A stretch of DNA of 64,000 nt from JAEINY01 sp942490535 (GTDB lineage Bacteria > Bacteroidota > Bacteroidia > Bacteroidales > Marinilabiliaceae). Both the position numbers and the translations under genes were made by a program. The stretch lies in the NCBI GenBank assembly GCA_942490535.1, contig CALNXQ010000002.1:372001-436000 (forward strand), in the 5' to 3' direction. Below are positions 44,282 through 52,139 of the stretch, piece by piece; within the stretch, counting starts at the first letter, position 1; every line of letters begins with the position of its first letter. Below the pieces are notes generated by a model. That model was given only the letters and a program-made list of their open reading frames with translations, had not been told where the DNA came from and did not search any database.

Positions 44282-44578
44282 TTATAAATCTTTTATTTTT
44301 TCGATAATGTCCTTGTTGGATAATAATTCCCTGATCTCTATCATGGTTAGGTAGAAGTTATCTACATTCTCATGCCAGCGTTGGCGCCATGTACTTACTT
44401 TTCTGCGATCGCACCCTAACTCTTTGGCTATATCTTTGCTTAACATACCTTCTGCACTCTTTAGGACAATGAAGAAACGCTCATAAAAATATTTTTCCAG
44501 TTGACGTTTCTTTACTTCTTTCTGCATTAAAGACCGCAAATGATTACCAAGTTCAATTCTTACAGTTTTTCTTCCCAT
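44282..44578 (-). pseudogene. IS630-type transposase N-terminal (HTH) fragment
   Basis: 98 residues. An HTH of the IS630/Tc1 type is visible (GMLSKDIAKELGCDRRKVSTWRQRW). IS630 transposases are about 340 residues and have a DDE domain after the HTH; none follows here in any frame. It may be a decayed copy or a small stand-alone DNA-binding protein. A three-hairpin repeat adjoins its stop codon. Confidence 0.55.
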
Positions 44579-44703
44579 GAAGCAAAGATAATAACATCAA
44601 TTATCATTATCGACAACTTCATTTGTTACTATATTACAACTAGCAAAACCCGATGCTATTTACTTATTTACAGTTAAATAAGTGCTCGAGCCGCACAGGC
44701 TTT

Positions 44704-44874
44704 TACTTTCTCCCTACAGTCGCAGAAAGTAAACAAAGAAGACCGCCGCTCAATTGCCATGGACGCTAAACGATTCCATTACGGCGAAAAGAAAAGAACT
44801 CGCTGCGCTCAGACAGCTTTTCTTTTTAATCGCCTCCATTCCATCGTTCTTAACGCTATTGCAATTAGGCGGTG
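44704..44874. repeat. Large imperfect palindrome
   Basis: TACTTTCT / AGAAAGTA hairpin (44704-44731) is followed by a ~57-bp arm (44741-44797). That arm pairs imperfectly with 44815-44874: ACCGCC with GGCGGT, GACGCTAA with TTAACGCT, ATTCCATTACGGCG with CGCCTCCATT, GAAAAGAAAAG with CTTTTCTTTTT. The loop contains CGCTGCGCTCAG. The 694-bp gap 44579-45272 has no gene; it also holds the 23-bp repeat tract. Confidence 0.6.
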
Positions 44875-45133
44875 CTCACCTTGGTTGGCAGGTTACGCTA
44901 TGGAGGTTTTCATTACGGAACCGATAAGTCCAATAATATACAAATCATAGCACTAGTATCATTTTCATCACAAACAACCCCTCCATTTTCAGGACTGTAA
45001 TATTCAATAACAGTAGCTTCGAAGAGATGAGATAAAAATAGCTGCAGATGAATTGAAAATCAGTCAAGCTAAAACCTGTGGACGATGACAAGTTAGTATT
45101 ACAGATAGGAATGAATGGCTATTGGTGTCAGAC

Positions 45134-45248
45134 AGCTATCACGACAGGTCACTGCAGGCTATCACCACTCGTAACAGGAGGCGGTCACCTGCTGTGACAC
45201 GAGGCTATCACTGATCGTGTCCGGCAGCTGTCACCACCTGAAGCCCAG
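45134..45248. repeat. Degenerate 23-bp tandem repeat tract
   Basis: Five units at an exact 23-bp step begin AGCTATCAC (45134), GGCTATCAC (45157), GGCGGTCAC (45180), GGCTATCAC (45203) and AGCTGTCAC (45226). The remainder of each unit is more variable but tends to CGTGACA. It lies 24 bp past the stop of the regulator gene. Confidence 0.75.
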
Positions 45249-45272
45249 GCCATCCTGGCTCAATAACACCGC

Positions 45273-46895
45273 TTAATAAGCTGGAATGGCCAATATGTAT
45301 TGATCAAACTCACCGGGACTCATGTTGACTTTGGTTTTAATGCGGTTGCGATAGGTGTACACCGTATTTCGGGAAACACCTAAGATGGAAGCAATGCGAT
45401 CGGCACTGGTGATGCCCAGCCGTGTAAGGGCAAATACTCTCATTTCAGCGGTGAGGTGATTTGCGGTGCCATCGTCAGGTACTTGAACCGACTCCTCCAA
45501 TACGGCATTTAAAGCCGTGATAAAAGTGGGAAACAGATTGAGAAAGAGGGCATCAAAACGGGCCATCAAGCGCTCCTTATCTTCCTGCGGGCCCCTCTGG
45601 GCCAGGTAATCCGAGATGGCCGCATACTTCTTCTGAACCAGCAGGCTCTGAATCTTGTCCTGCATCTTCTCCATCTCATGAAAATACACGGTGCTCAACT
45701 CAAAATAATTGGTGAGGTATTCTTCCTTGATCTTATTGGATTCGGCTAACTGCTCATTCTGTTTAGACAACCGGGTGTTTTGCTCATTGATTGTATCATG
45801 TGCCGCCTTCACCTGTTTGTGACGTTTTGTTAAGCGCATCAACAAAAAGAGAATCACCAACAGGCTCACCAGCATCAATGCCGTAATCCCTAAAATGGCA
45901 GTGATCTTAAACTGTCGAAGTACTTTTAACTGGTTCTCGATGATGGGGACGATGTGGGTGATTTCAGCTTTGCGCTGACGGGCTCCGTAAAACTCCGCAT
46001 CTTCAATAGCCCGCAAGGCAAATTTATGGGCCAGCTCCACCTCTCCGTTGGTCAGCAAGAGTTGCGCCAGCACGCGGCCGGATGTTGTTTCATAAGTCGA
46101 GGAGCGAATATCCGATTCAATACTCCGCAGCAAATACCGGATTTGCCCCTCCTGGTCACCCATTTGAGCAGCAGTCCAGGCCATACAGGAATAGATCATG
46201 GCATGCTGGTGATTGGAAGCCAGGCCATCGTCCAGGAAGGCTTTACACTGGGCAAGTGCCTGTTCAGCCTCCCCGTCATCTGCGAGTTTCAAGGCAGCCA
46301 CCATCTGGTATTCAACAGCAGACGCATCCCCTATCTGCAAAAGAGAGTCCGCATAGGCCTGCTTCAAGCGTTGGTACCGTTGCTTGTAATGGGGCACATC
46401 GTTATAAGTTTTCAAATCCCCATATAGGCGCGTCATAATGCGGTAATACTCCAATTTTAAAGTATCTGTCGCCTGGTTTTCAATGCGCTTGAGTACTTCT
46501 ATACTTTCGTTAAAAAGGCCTGAACAGAGTAATATCTCCGCTTTAAAGAGTGCTGCCTCTACTTGCTTTTCGGGGAGCTGCATCTGACTGGCCAGCCGCT
46601 CCATGGCCATGCCGGCATTGAAGGCTTCGTAACTTTTAAAGGAATAAAAGGCTTTGTAGAGCTGTTTATGAAGCTCATATTGTTGCTGCAAATCATTGGA
46701 ACCACCGGTGCTAACCAAGGCCTCTTTTAAAACACGGATATGATCTCGCCTTATTGCATCATAAACACCTCTCTGGGTATAGAATTGATCAGTTTGATCT
46801 ATTTCCTTTTTCAAGGCTGGTGAAATCTGGGCTTGTGCTGTTGAATGCACAACTATCCATAAGAAGAGTACCGAAAAGAGTTGAAAAGTCTGCAT
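45273..46895 (-). CDS. DUF6377-type transmembrane regulator with TPR and HTH
   Basis: 540 residues from the ATG at 46895, which begins a signal peptide (MQTFQLFSVLFLWIVVHSTA); an ATG at 46943 is the alternative. The periplasmic half is helical and TPR-like (for example KQVEAALFKAEILLCSGLFN). One TM segment (ITAILGITALMLVSLLVILF) is followed by a coiled coil. A cytoplasmic C-terminal HTH lies near the end: VFALTRLGITSADRIASILG, then VSRNTVYTYRNRIKTKV. Such proteins are found beside polysaccharide-utilisation genes in Bacteroidota and are thought to couple a periplasmic signal to transcription. The neighbouring glycoside hydrolase genes are plausible targets. Confidence 0.85.
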   Translation of the reverse strand: MQTFQLFSVLFLWIVVHSTAQAQISPALKKEIDQTDQFYTQRGVYDAIRRDHIRVLKEALVSTGGSNDLQQQYELHKQLYKAFYSFKSYEAFNAGMAMERLASQMQLPEKQVEAALFKAEILLCSGLFNESIEVLKRIENQATDTLKLEYYRIMTRLYGDLKTYNDVPHYKQRYQRLKQAYADSLLQIGDASAVEYQMVAALKLADDGEAEQALAQCKAFLDDGLASNHQHAMIYSCMAWTAAQMGDQEGQIRYLLRSIESDIRSSTYETTSGRVLAQLLLTNGEVELAHKFALRAIEDAEFYGARQRKAEITHIVPIIENQLKVLRQFKITAILGITALMLVSLLVILFLLMRLTKRHKQVKAAHDTINEQNTRLSKQNEQLAESNKIKEEYLTNYFELSTVYFHEMEKMQDKIQSLLVQKKYAAISDYLAQRGPQEDKERLMARFDALFLNLFPTFITALNAVLEESVQVPDDGTANHLTAEMRVFALTRLGITSADRIASILGVSRNTVYTYRNRIKTKVNMSPGEFDQYILAIPAY

Positions 46896-46962
46896 TGTAT
46901 TAATTGAACGTTGTCGCATTGAATTAATAAATTCCATAATCATTTACACCACTGACGGGATA

Positions 46963-46970
46963 CAAAGATA
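46963..46970 (-). promoter_or_regulatory. -7-like box upstream of the regulator gene
   Basis: TATCTTTG on the minus strand, 20 nt before the ATG at 46943 and 68 nt before the ATG at 46895. No -33 box at the right distance. The rest of the intergenic DNA to 47274 shows nothing else. Confidence 0.35.
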
Positions 46971-47274
46971 GTATTAACCCGGAATGATTATGCGGAATTA
47001 TCACAAGGCGATTGATCTACTTACTTCCAATACATTAGCCGCCTGCTATTGATACTCATTTCACCCTCTAAAAATCCTATTAATTGGCATTATTTGTGGA
47101 GGATCCCGGATTTTATCCACTAATAATACGAATTAATAAAATTTGTTACACCAAAGTACTCAAGCCCTGCGGTACTCTAAAAGGGAAAAAAACGGCTAAT
47201 TGCCTACCTTTTTCTTCGGTGGTTTTTAACCCTATAGGTAGTGAATCCGAATGGGTTAGTTATGTAGCAGACAC

Positions 47275-48060
47275 CTACTGCTTAATCACCTTTTTCACAT
47301 TCCAGCCTTGTCTGTATTTCACTTTTATCAAATAGATGCCATCGCTCAGATCAGTTAAATCAAGCGTATGCGAACCCACATGAGCAATGTAGTCTTCTCG
47401 TACTGACTTACCCGTCATGTCAAAAACCAATATCCGGGTAATATCCTCTGCATTAACTGTTACACAACCCATTGTCAGAGTTGGATAAACCAGCATTGAT
47501 GATTGATTGAACTCTTCCAAACCCGTCCCAATACCCGAATCTACCCCTTTGCCCTGAATTCGGAAAACATAGGGATGTTTATCAGGATCATTACTTTCAA
47601 TAACGATAGCTCCATAGCGCATGCCAGCTCCTCCCGGCGAAAAAGTAACCGTAAAAGAGGTCTCCTGCCCGGTTTCTATCGCCGCACCCGGCTGTGTGGT
47701 AACAGTAAAATCGGCTTGATGCAAACCAGCTATTCTAACCCGTGAAGCACCGGTTAATTGCAATATAGTGTTACCTTGATTTGCAATGGTGTAAGTCAGC
47801 ATTCCTGATGTACCTACTTCCAGGTCTCCAAAGTCTGTAAAATTTACAAACTGTGGTACATTGGCACCATTGGGTATTTCCACACTATTGGCTGAAACGA
47901 CTATTTCCGGTGCGGTATTTACATTCTCTTCTACAATGAGTGTATACTTTTTTGGAGAATTTGCTTCCATGGTGATTCCAGATACATCGGAGATAAAACT
48001 ACCGGAAAACAATAATCCAGCCATCAGCCCTAAGGACCTCCAATTGTATAACTTTTTCAT
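47275..48060 (-). CDS. Secreted choice-of-anchor/ASH-domain protein with T9SS sorting domain
   Basis: 261 residues. A signal-peptide-like N-terminus (GLMAGLLFSGSF) leads to one Ig-like ASH / choice-of-anchor D domain (residues about 65-170). This shows FTDFGDLEVGTSGMLTYTIA, FTVTFSPGGAGMRYGAIVIE and SNDPDKHPYVFRIQGKG. The last ~75 residues are a type A T9SS C-terminal domain (VYPTLTMGCVTVNAED, ILVFDMTGKSV, LDLTDLSDGIYLIKVK, KKVIKQ). The protein should be exported through the outer membrane by type IX secretion and fixed to the surface or released. Function beyond this is unknown. Confidence 0.85.
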   Translation of the reverse strand: MKKLYNWRSLGLMAGLLFSGSFISDVSGITMEANSPKKYTLIVEENVNTAPEIVVSANSVEIPNGANVPQFVNFTDFGDLEVGTSGMLTYTIANQGNTILQLTGASRVRIAGLHQADFTVTTQPGAAIETGQETSFTVTFSPGGAGMRYGAIVIESNDPDKHPYVFRIQGKGVDSGIGTGLEEFNQSSMLVYPTLTMGCVTVNAEDITRILVFDMTGKSVREDYIAHVGSHTLDLTDLSDGIYLIKVKYRQGWNVKKVIKQ

Positions 48061-48480
48061 TAAAACAGATTTTTATGGGTTGTGTGATTTTTACAGGGCA
48101 AAACTAATGATTTCAAGCATTAAGAAATGTTAAAACAAGATAATTTATAACATAACACTCATGGACACATATTACACAACTATTGATATACAAATCTTTT
48201 CACTACCACCTTCGACCAATCAGTCTATCATAACCACAATAACTGACAATGCAAAAAGGTGTCCTCAAAACAAGCACACCTATAATTGTTGATATGAATT
48301 GAGTCATTGTGGCCTAAAAATTCAGGCTCCACCACAAACCCAACGGAAGTAAATTTGCCCCTTTAACACATGTCCTAACAATTGCGTTAAAGGGGCATTC
48401 TACTTAAACCTAGTCTATCTTAGTCATATTTAAAAGCACTGTCACAATTAGACCTTAATAATTTTACCAGTCTTATTATT
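48061..48480. other. Intergenic region 3' of GH109
   Basis: 420 bp between the T9SS gene start and the three-hairpin repeat. AT-rich; no gene, promoter box or strong hairpin recognised. Confidence 0.4.
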
Positions 48481-48563
48481 CAACCCCTTCAGGGTTGGTG
48501 TTAGTGGTATGTATATCCCCTGGGTTTCACCCAGGGCTATTGACATTAAACCACTTCGTGGTT
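48481..48563. repeat. Three-hairpin intergenic repeat, copy 2
   Basis: CAACCC/GGGTTG (48481-48497), CCCTGGGT/ACCCAGGG (48518-48536) and AACCAC/GTGGTT (48549-48563). It ends 20 bp past the GH109 stop codon. Confidence 0.75.
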
Positions 48564-48582
48564 ACACAAGCACAAACGTTGT

Positions 48583-50070
48583 TTAATGCACGCTCAGCTG
48601 CCCTTCAGCATCGGCTTTTTTGAGATTACGTACCTGGGTGGTACCACCACCGTTCAATGTGATATCAAGGGGTTTATTGGTTTCCCAGGCACCACGGGTG
48701 AAATCCGGAATGGCAATGGGCTTGGAGCCATTGGCAATGGACCATTCACTCAAGGGGGTGATGCAACTCCAGGCGGCGGCATCGTACACGTCCATGTCCA
48801 TGGGTAAACCATTGCGCAAACAGTCGATCAAACGCCAGTCCATCATGAAATCCATACCACCATGGCCACCGACCTGTTTGGCCATTTCACCCATGCGCTT
48901 CACGATTTCAGGCTGATATTTTTGTTCCAGCTCTTTCATCTTGGCCTCATCGGCCACATTGTGTCCAAAAGCGATGTGCTGCAAAGGCCATTTCTGAGCA
49001 AAACACTTGGTACCGCTCAACATGTGAATACGTGAGTATGGACGTGGCGAACTGATGTCGTGCTGAATCAGGATGGTGCGTCCTTTCACGGTCCGAATCA
49101 TCTGCATGTCCATGTTACCCCGCATTTGTTTGCCCACAAAGGGTTGTAAATCGGGACGATCAGGAGCCAATTCTTTAATGCGACGGGCCAAGGTAAAGTC
49201 ATCGGACATCATGGCCGTCAGATAATCCAGGCGATCTCCCCGGTTAATGTCCATGGCCTGACAGATGGGGCCCAGGCCGTGTGTGGGATACACGTTGGCT
49301 TTGCGGGTGTTTTCGTGCAGGCGCCACAACTTGTCATAGGCGCCATCACCACCCGGTTTGTCGTCTTGGGGTTTATTGAAATGCCAGTAATCCAGATCGT
49401 GCATATACGCACCTTCCCCGTGTACCAGGTCGCCAAATGCACCCTGACGCACCATGTTTAGCGTTAACAGCTCGAAGAAATCATAACAGCAGTTCTCCAG
49501 GATCACACAGTGTTTTTTGGTTTGTTCCGACACCTCCACCATCTCCCAACACTCATCCATTGTTTTGGCGGTGGACACTTCTACTGCACCGTGCTTATCG
49601 CCTTTCATGGCAGCAATGGCTACCGGTACGTGCCATTCCCAGGGCGTGGCGATGTACACCAAATCTACCAGGTTACTCTCGCACATTTCTTTAAAGGCCA
49701 CATCACTGCCAGTAAATTCTTTCGCCCGGGGCAGACCTGCTTTCACTAATTTGGCCTGTGCACCATCCAAAGCGGCCTGGCGGGTATCACAGATAGCGGT
49801 AATCTCAACGCCATCAATATAGGTCATGCGTTCCACGGCGCCGATGCCGCGATCGCCAATTCCCACAAAGCCAACCCGCACGGTATCCAGTTTGGGAGCT
49901 GCATAACCGCACATGTTGAAATACATCTTAGGTACACGTTCAGCCGATTCTTTGATGAACGCCATCTGGCTTTTCTCTTTTGTATCGGCACAGCCCATTA
50001 GGGGAGCAGTGGCTGCTACCCCGGTGCCTAGGGCCATTTTCTTTAAAAAGGATCTTCTATCGGATGCCAT
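48583..50070 (-). CDS. GH109-type Gfo/Idh/MocA glycosidase (alpha-N-acetylgalactosaminidase-like)
   Basis: 495 residues. The N-terminus has a Tat-like signal with a lipobox-like Cys (DRRSFLKKMALGTGVA, then PLMGC). The Rossmann domain has VRVGFVGIGDRGIGAVERM and ITAICDTR. GH109 hallmarks include VYIATPWEWHVPVAIAAM, GAVEVSTAKTMDECWEMV, CVILENCCYDFFELLTLNMV, GEGAYMHDLDYW and NVYPTHGLGPICQAMDINRG. GH109 enzymes use NAD+ as a bound cofactor to cleave alpha-GalNAc, as on O-glycans. It is the last gene of the GH35-GH43-GH109 operon (57-bp gap to GH43). Confidence 0.87.
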   Translation of the reverse strand: MASDRRSFLKKMALGTGVAATAPLMGCADTKEKSQMAFIKESAERVPKMYFNMCGYAAPKLDTVRVGFVGIGDRGIGAVERMTYIDGVEITAICDTRQAALDGAQAKLVKAGLPRAKEFTGSDVAFKEMCESNLVDLVYIATPWEWHVPVAIAAMKGDKHGAVEVSTAKTMDECWEMVEVSEQTKKHCVILENCCYDFFELLTLNMVRQGAFGDLVHGEGAYMHDLDYWHFNKPQDDKPGGDGAYDKLWRLHENTRKANVYPTHGLGPICQAMDINRGDRLDYLTAMMSDDFTLARRIKELAPDRPDLQPFVGKQMRGNMDMQMIRTVKGRTILIQHDISSPRPYSRIHMLSGTKCFAQKWPLQHIAFGHNVADEAKMKELEQKYQPEIVKRMGEMAKQVGGHGGMDFMMDWRLIDCLRNGLPMDMDVYDAAAWSCITPLSEWSIANGSKPIAIPDFTRGAWETNKPLDITLNGGGTTQVRNLKKADAEGQLSVH

Positions 50071-50127
50071 GTAAACTTTTTTTAGTTAACGATTGATTAT
50101 AATTGTAGTTTTTAATTCTCTGATGGA

Positions 50128-52092
50128 CTATGGCTTAAAGAGAAACCAATCGAAATGAAAGGATTCTCCCTTAAATTTGAGACAAATGGTTTTCACACCC
50201 TCCATCCGTTTTATATTACACGTCTCCATTTTCCAAATCTCATTTCCGCCGGTACCGTTTACTTCGCATGTACCCAACAATTCGCCTTCGATACTATCGC
50301 CACGTATTTCAATTGCTCCCTTCGAACTTGAATCCGCAGCTATACGAGCCTGAAAAGAAGTGGCCCCTTGGGTTCCAAAATCAATCTGATCGAACTGTAT
50401 CCATTGGTCATTTTCAATATTTGTTAAATACTGACTGGCTCCTTCCTGCCACTTTAAGTCCCTTCCGAATTCATGATCATACCTTTCTACTTCAATGGTG
50501 TCAAAGGCAGAATATCGGTTTCCGTCCACATCAGCACTCATAAAATGAAAATAATTGAAGTCTACATAACCTCCTTCGTCTTTAATGGTGTAATTAAATA
50601 AGGCAAAGCGATAGCCTGTCCACCACCAGGCCGCAAAATACATTTTCAATTTACTTCCAATAGGCGTGTAGCGCATACCATCCGTACTATAGAAAAGCGA
50701 TGCACTGTCCACGATACAATCGGCCTTTGCTTTTAACCAAATTGTATTTCCTTTGAAATTATTAACCGTTTCAATAGTGTCCCCATTATTTACCATCACT
50801 ATCTTTCTCACCCCTCTTTCTTGTTTAACAGCTACATATGAATAGGGATTTTGAAAGACACACAACCCCGCGATGTCGCCGTCAACCATGCCACTTACAT
50901 CCATTTCGGTGATTCCCTCACACCTTGGTCCTTGCAGACGTTGAGTTAAGGTATTGCGAGCGGTTACAATCGAACTATCACAGGCATGCGCTGCTTTTAA
51001 TCTTAAATAGCCCGGTCGTCCGTTTAAGGTCCACTTTGTTGTATCCGGATTGTGATTCCATTGCCATTGAAGTCCTAAAATATCGGATGAAAACTCATCC
51101 GATGCAGGCGGTGTGCGAATCGGGTATTCCGGCCCTGTCTCTGGCTTGTGGCAGGTTATCACGCCCTTACCTTCTTTGCCAAGCATGGGCCAACCGTCCA
51201 CCCATTTAACCGGTTCGAGGTTTGGTACGCGACCTAAGGCACCCCGATCCTGCATAATCATAAACCACCAGTCGCCATTTTTCAATTGCAGCATCCCCCC
51301 CTGATGGAGACCATTCCCTTCAAAGTTGGAATAATCATCAATTATTATTTTAGATTCATACGGTCCGTATATACTATCGGAACGCAGGCAAACTTGTTTA
51401 CCTTGTGTTCCTCCGTACGAAGCCATCAGGTAATATTTCCCTTTAATTTTATAAAAATGCCCCCCTTCGAGATAGGGGTATGAAGCTTTACTAAATATTT
51501 CCATTTTGGCTGTCTTTACCGACAAAGCATCGGCATTTAACTCCGTCACATAAAGGGTGCCCTGTCCATGCGCCACATAGACTTTGCCATCGTCATCAAA
51601 CAGTAATCCCGGGTCATATAAGTATTCCGGAAAGATGGTTCTGGTCCATGGCCCTGCAGGATTTGTTGCTGTGCACATGGAAAAGTTACCATCCGGATTA
51701 CCGTAAGGCGTACAGAAACCAACGTAAAATAGTCCATTGTGGTATCGAATTGTACTGGCCCATGCCCCATTTATATACATATCCCCACCTTGCATATTGT
51801 ACTTTTGGTCTTCATCGTATCGGGAAACAGCATAACCAGACATCTCCCAATTGACTAAATCTTTGGACTTAAGAATGGGGCATCCCGGCACAAAGTGCAT
51901 ACTCGTAGATACAAAATAGAAATCATCGCCTACTCTGATAATATCAGGATCCGGCCAATCGCCCCATAGTATCGGATTCGTAAACGTTCCATTTCCATTG
52001 TCTGATATCCAGTTTTCTCCAGTTGTTTGACCCAATACTGTAAAACAAACCTGTACTATAAACACAAAGGTTAGCCATCTTCTCATCTTCAT
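50128..52092 (-). CDS. GH43 glycosidase with C-terminal CBM6
   Basis: 654 residues. A signal peptide (WLTFVFIVQVCFTVLG) leads to a five-bladed propeller beginning ILWGDWPDPDIIRVGDDFYF, where the Asp residues of PDPD supply the catalytic base. The general acid Glu lies in YPYLEGGHFYKIKGKYYLMA. A beta-sandwich domain (about residues 340-530) follows, and a CBM6 ends the protein (YDHEFGRDLKWQEG, then WIQFDQIDFG and FHFDWFLF). Typical activities are beta-xylosidase, alpha-L-arabinofuranosidase or exo-beta-galactosidase; which applies is not clear. The gaps (47 bp to GH35, 57 bp to GH109) imply one operon. Confidence 0.9.
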   Translation of the reverse strand: MKMRRWLTFVFIVQVCFTVLGQTTGENWISDNGNGTFTNPILWGDWPDPDIIRVGDDFYFVSTSMHFVPGCPILKSKDLVNWEMSGYAVSRYDEDQKYNMQGGDMYINGAWASTIRYHNGLFYVGFCTPYGNPDGNFSMCTATNPAGPWTRTIFPEYLYDPGLLFDDDGKVYVAHGQGTLYVTELNADALSVKTAKMEIFSKASYPYLEGGHFYKIKGKYYLMASYGGTQGKQVCLRSDSIYGPYESKIIIDDYSNFEGNGLHQGGMLQLKNGDWWFMIMQDRGALGRVPNLEPVKWVDGWPMLGKEGKGVITCHKPETGPEYPIRTPPASDEFSSDILGLQWQWNHNPDTTKWTLNGRPGYLRLKAAHACDSSIVTARNTLTQRLQGPRCEGITEMDVSGMVDGDIAGLCVFQNPYSYVAVKQERGVRKIVMVNNGDTIETVNNFKGNTIWLKAKADCIVDSASLFYSTDGMRYTPIGSKLKMYFAAWWWTGYRFALFNYTIKDEGGYVDFNYFHFMSADVDGNRYSAFDTIEVERYDHEFGRDLKWQEGASQYLTNIENDQWIQFDQIDFGTQGATSFQARIAADSSSKGAIEIRGDSIEGELLGTCEVNGTGGNEIWKMETCNIKRMEGVKTICLKFKGESFHFDWFLFKP

Positions 52093-52139
52093 TTCACTGA
52101 AACCTTAAAAATGATTTTTATAATCTTCACTAGCTTCCC

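Noticed and set aside
44759..44950. 63-codon plus-strand frame
   Set aside because: It lies on the large palindrome; coding potential is explained by the inverted repeat.
45134..45248. CRISPR array
   Set aside because: Only a 9-bp box is conserved with 14-bp intervals; no cas genes.
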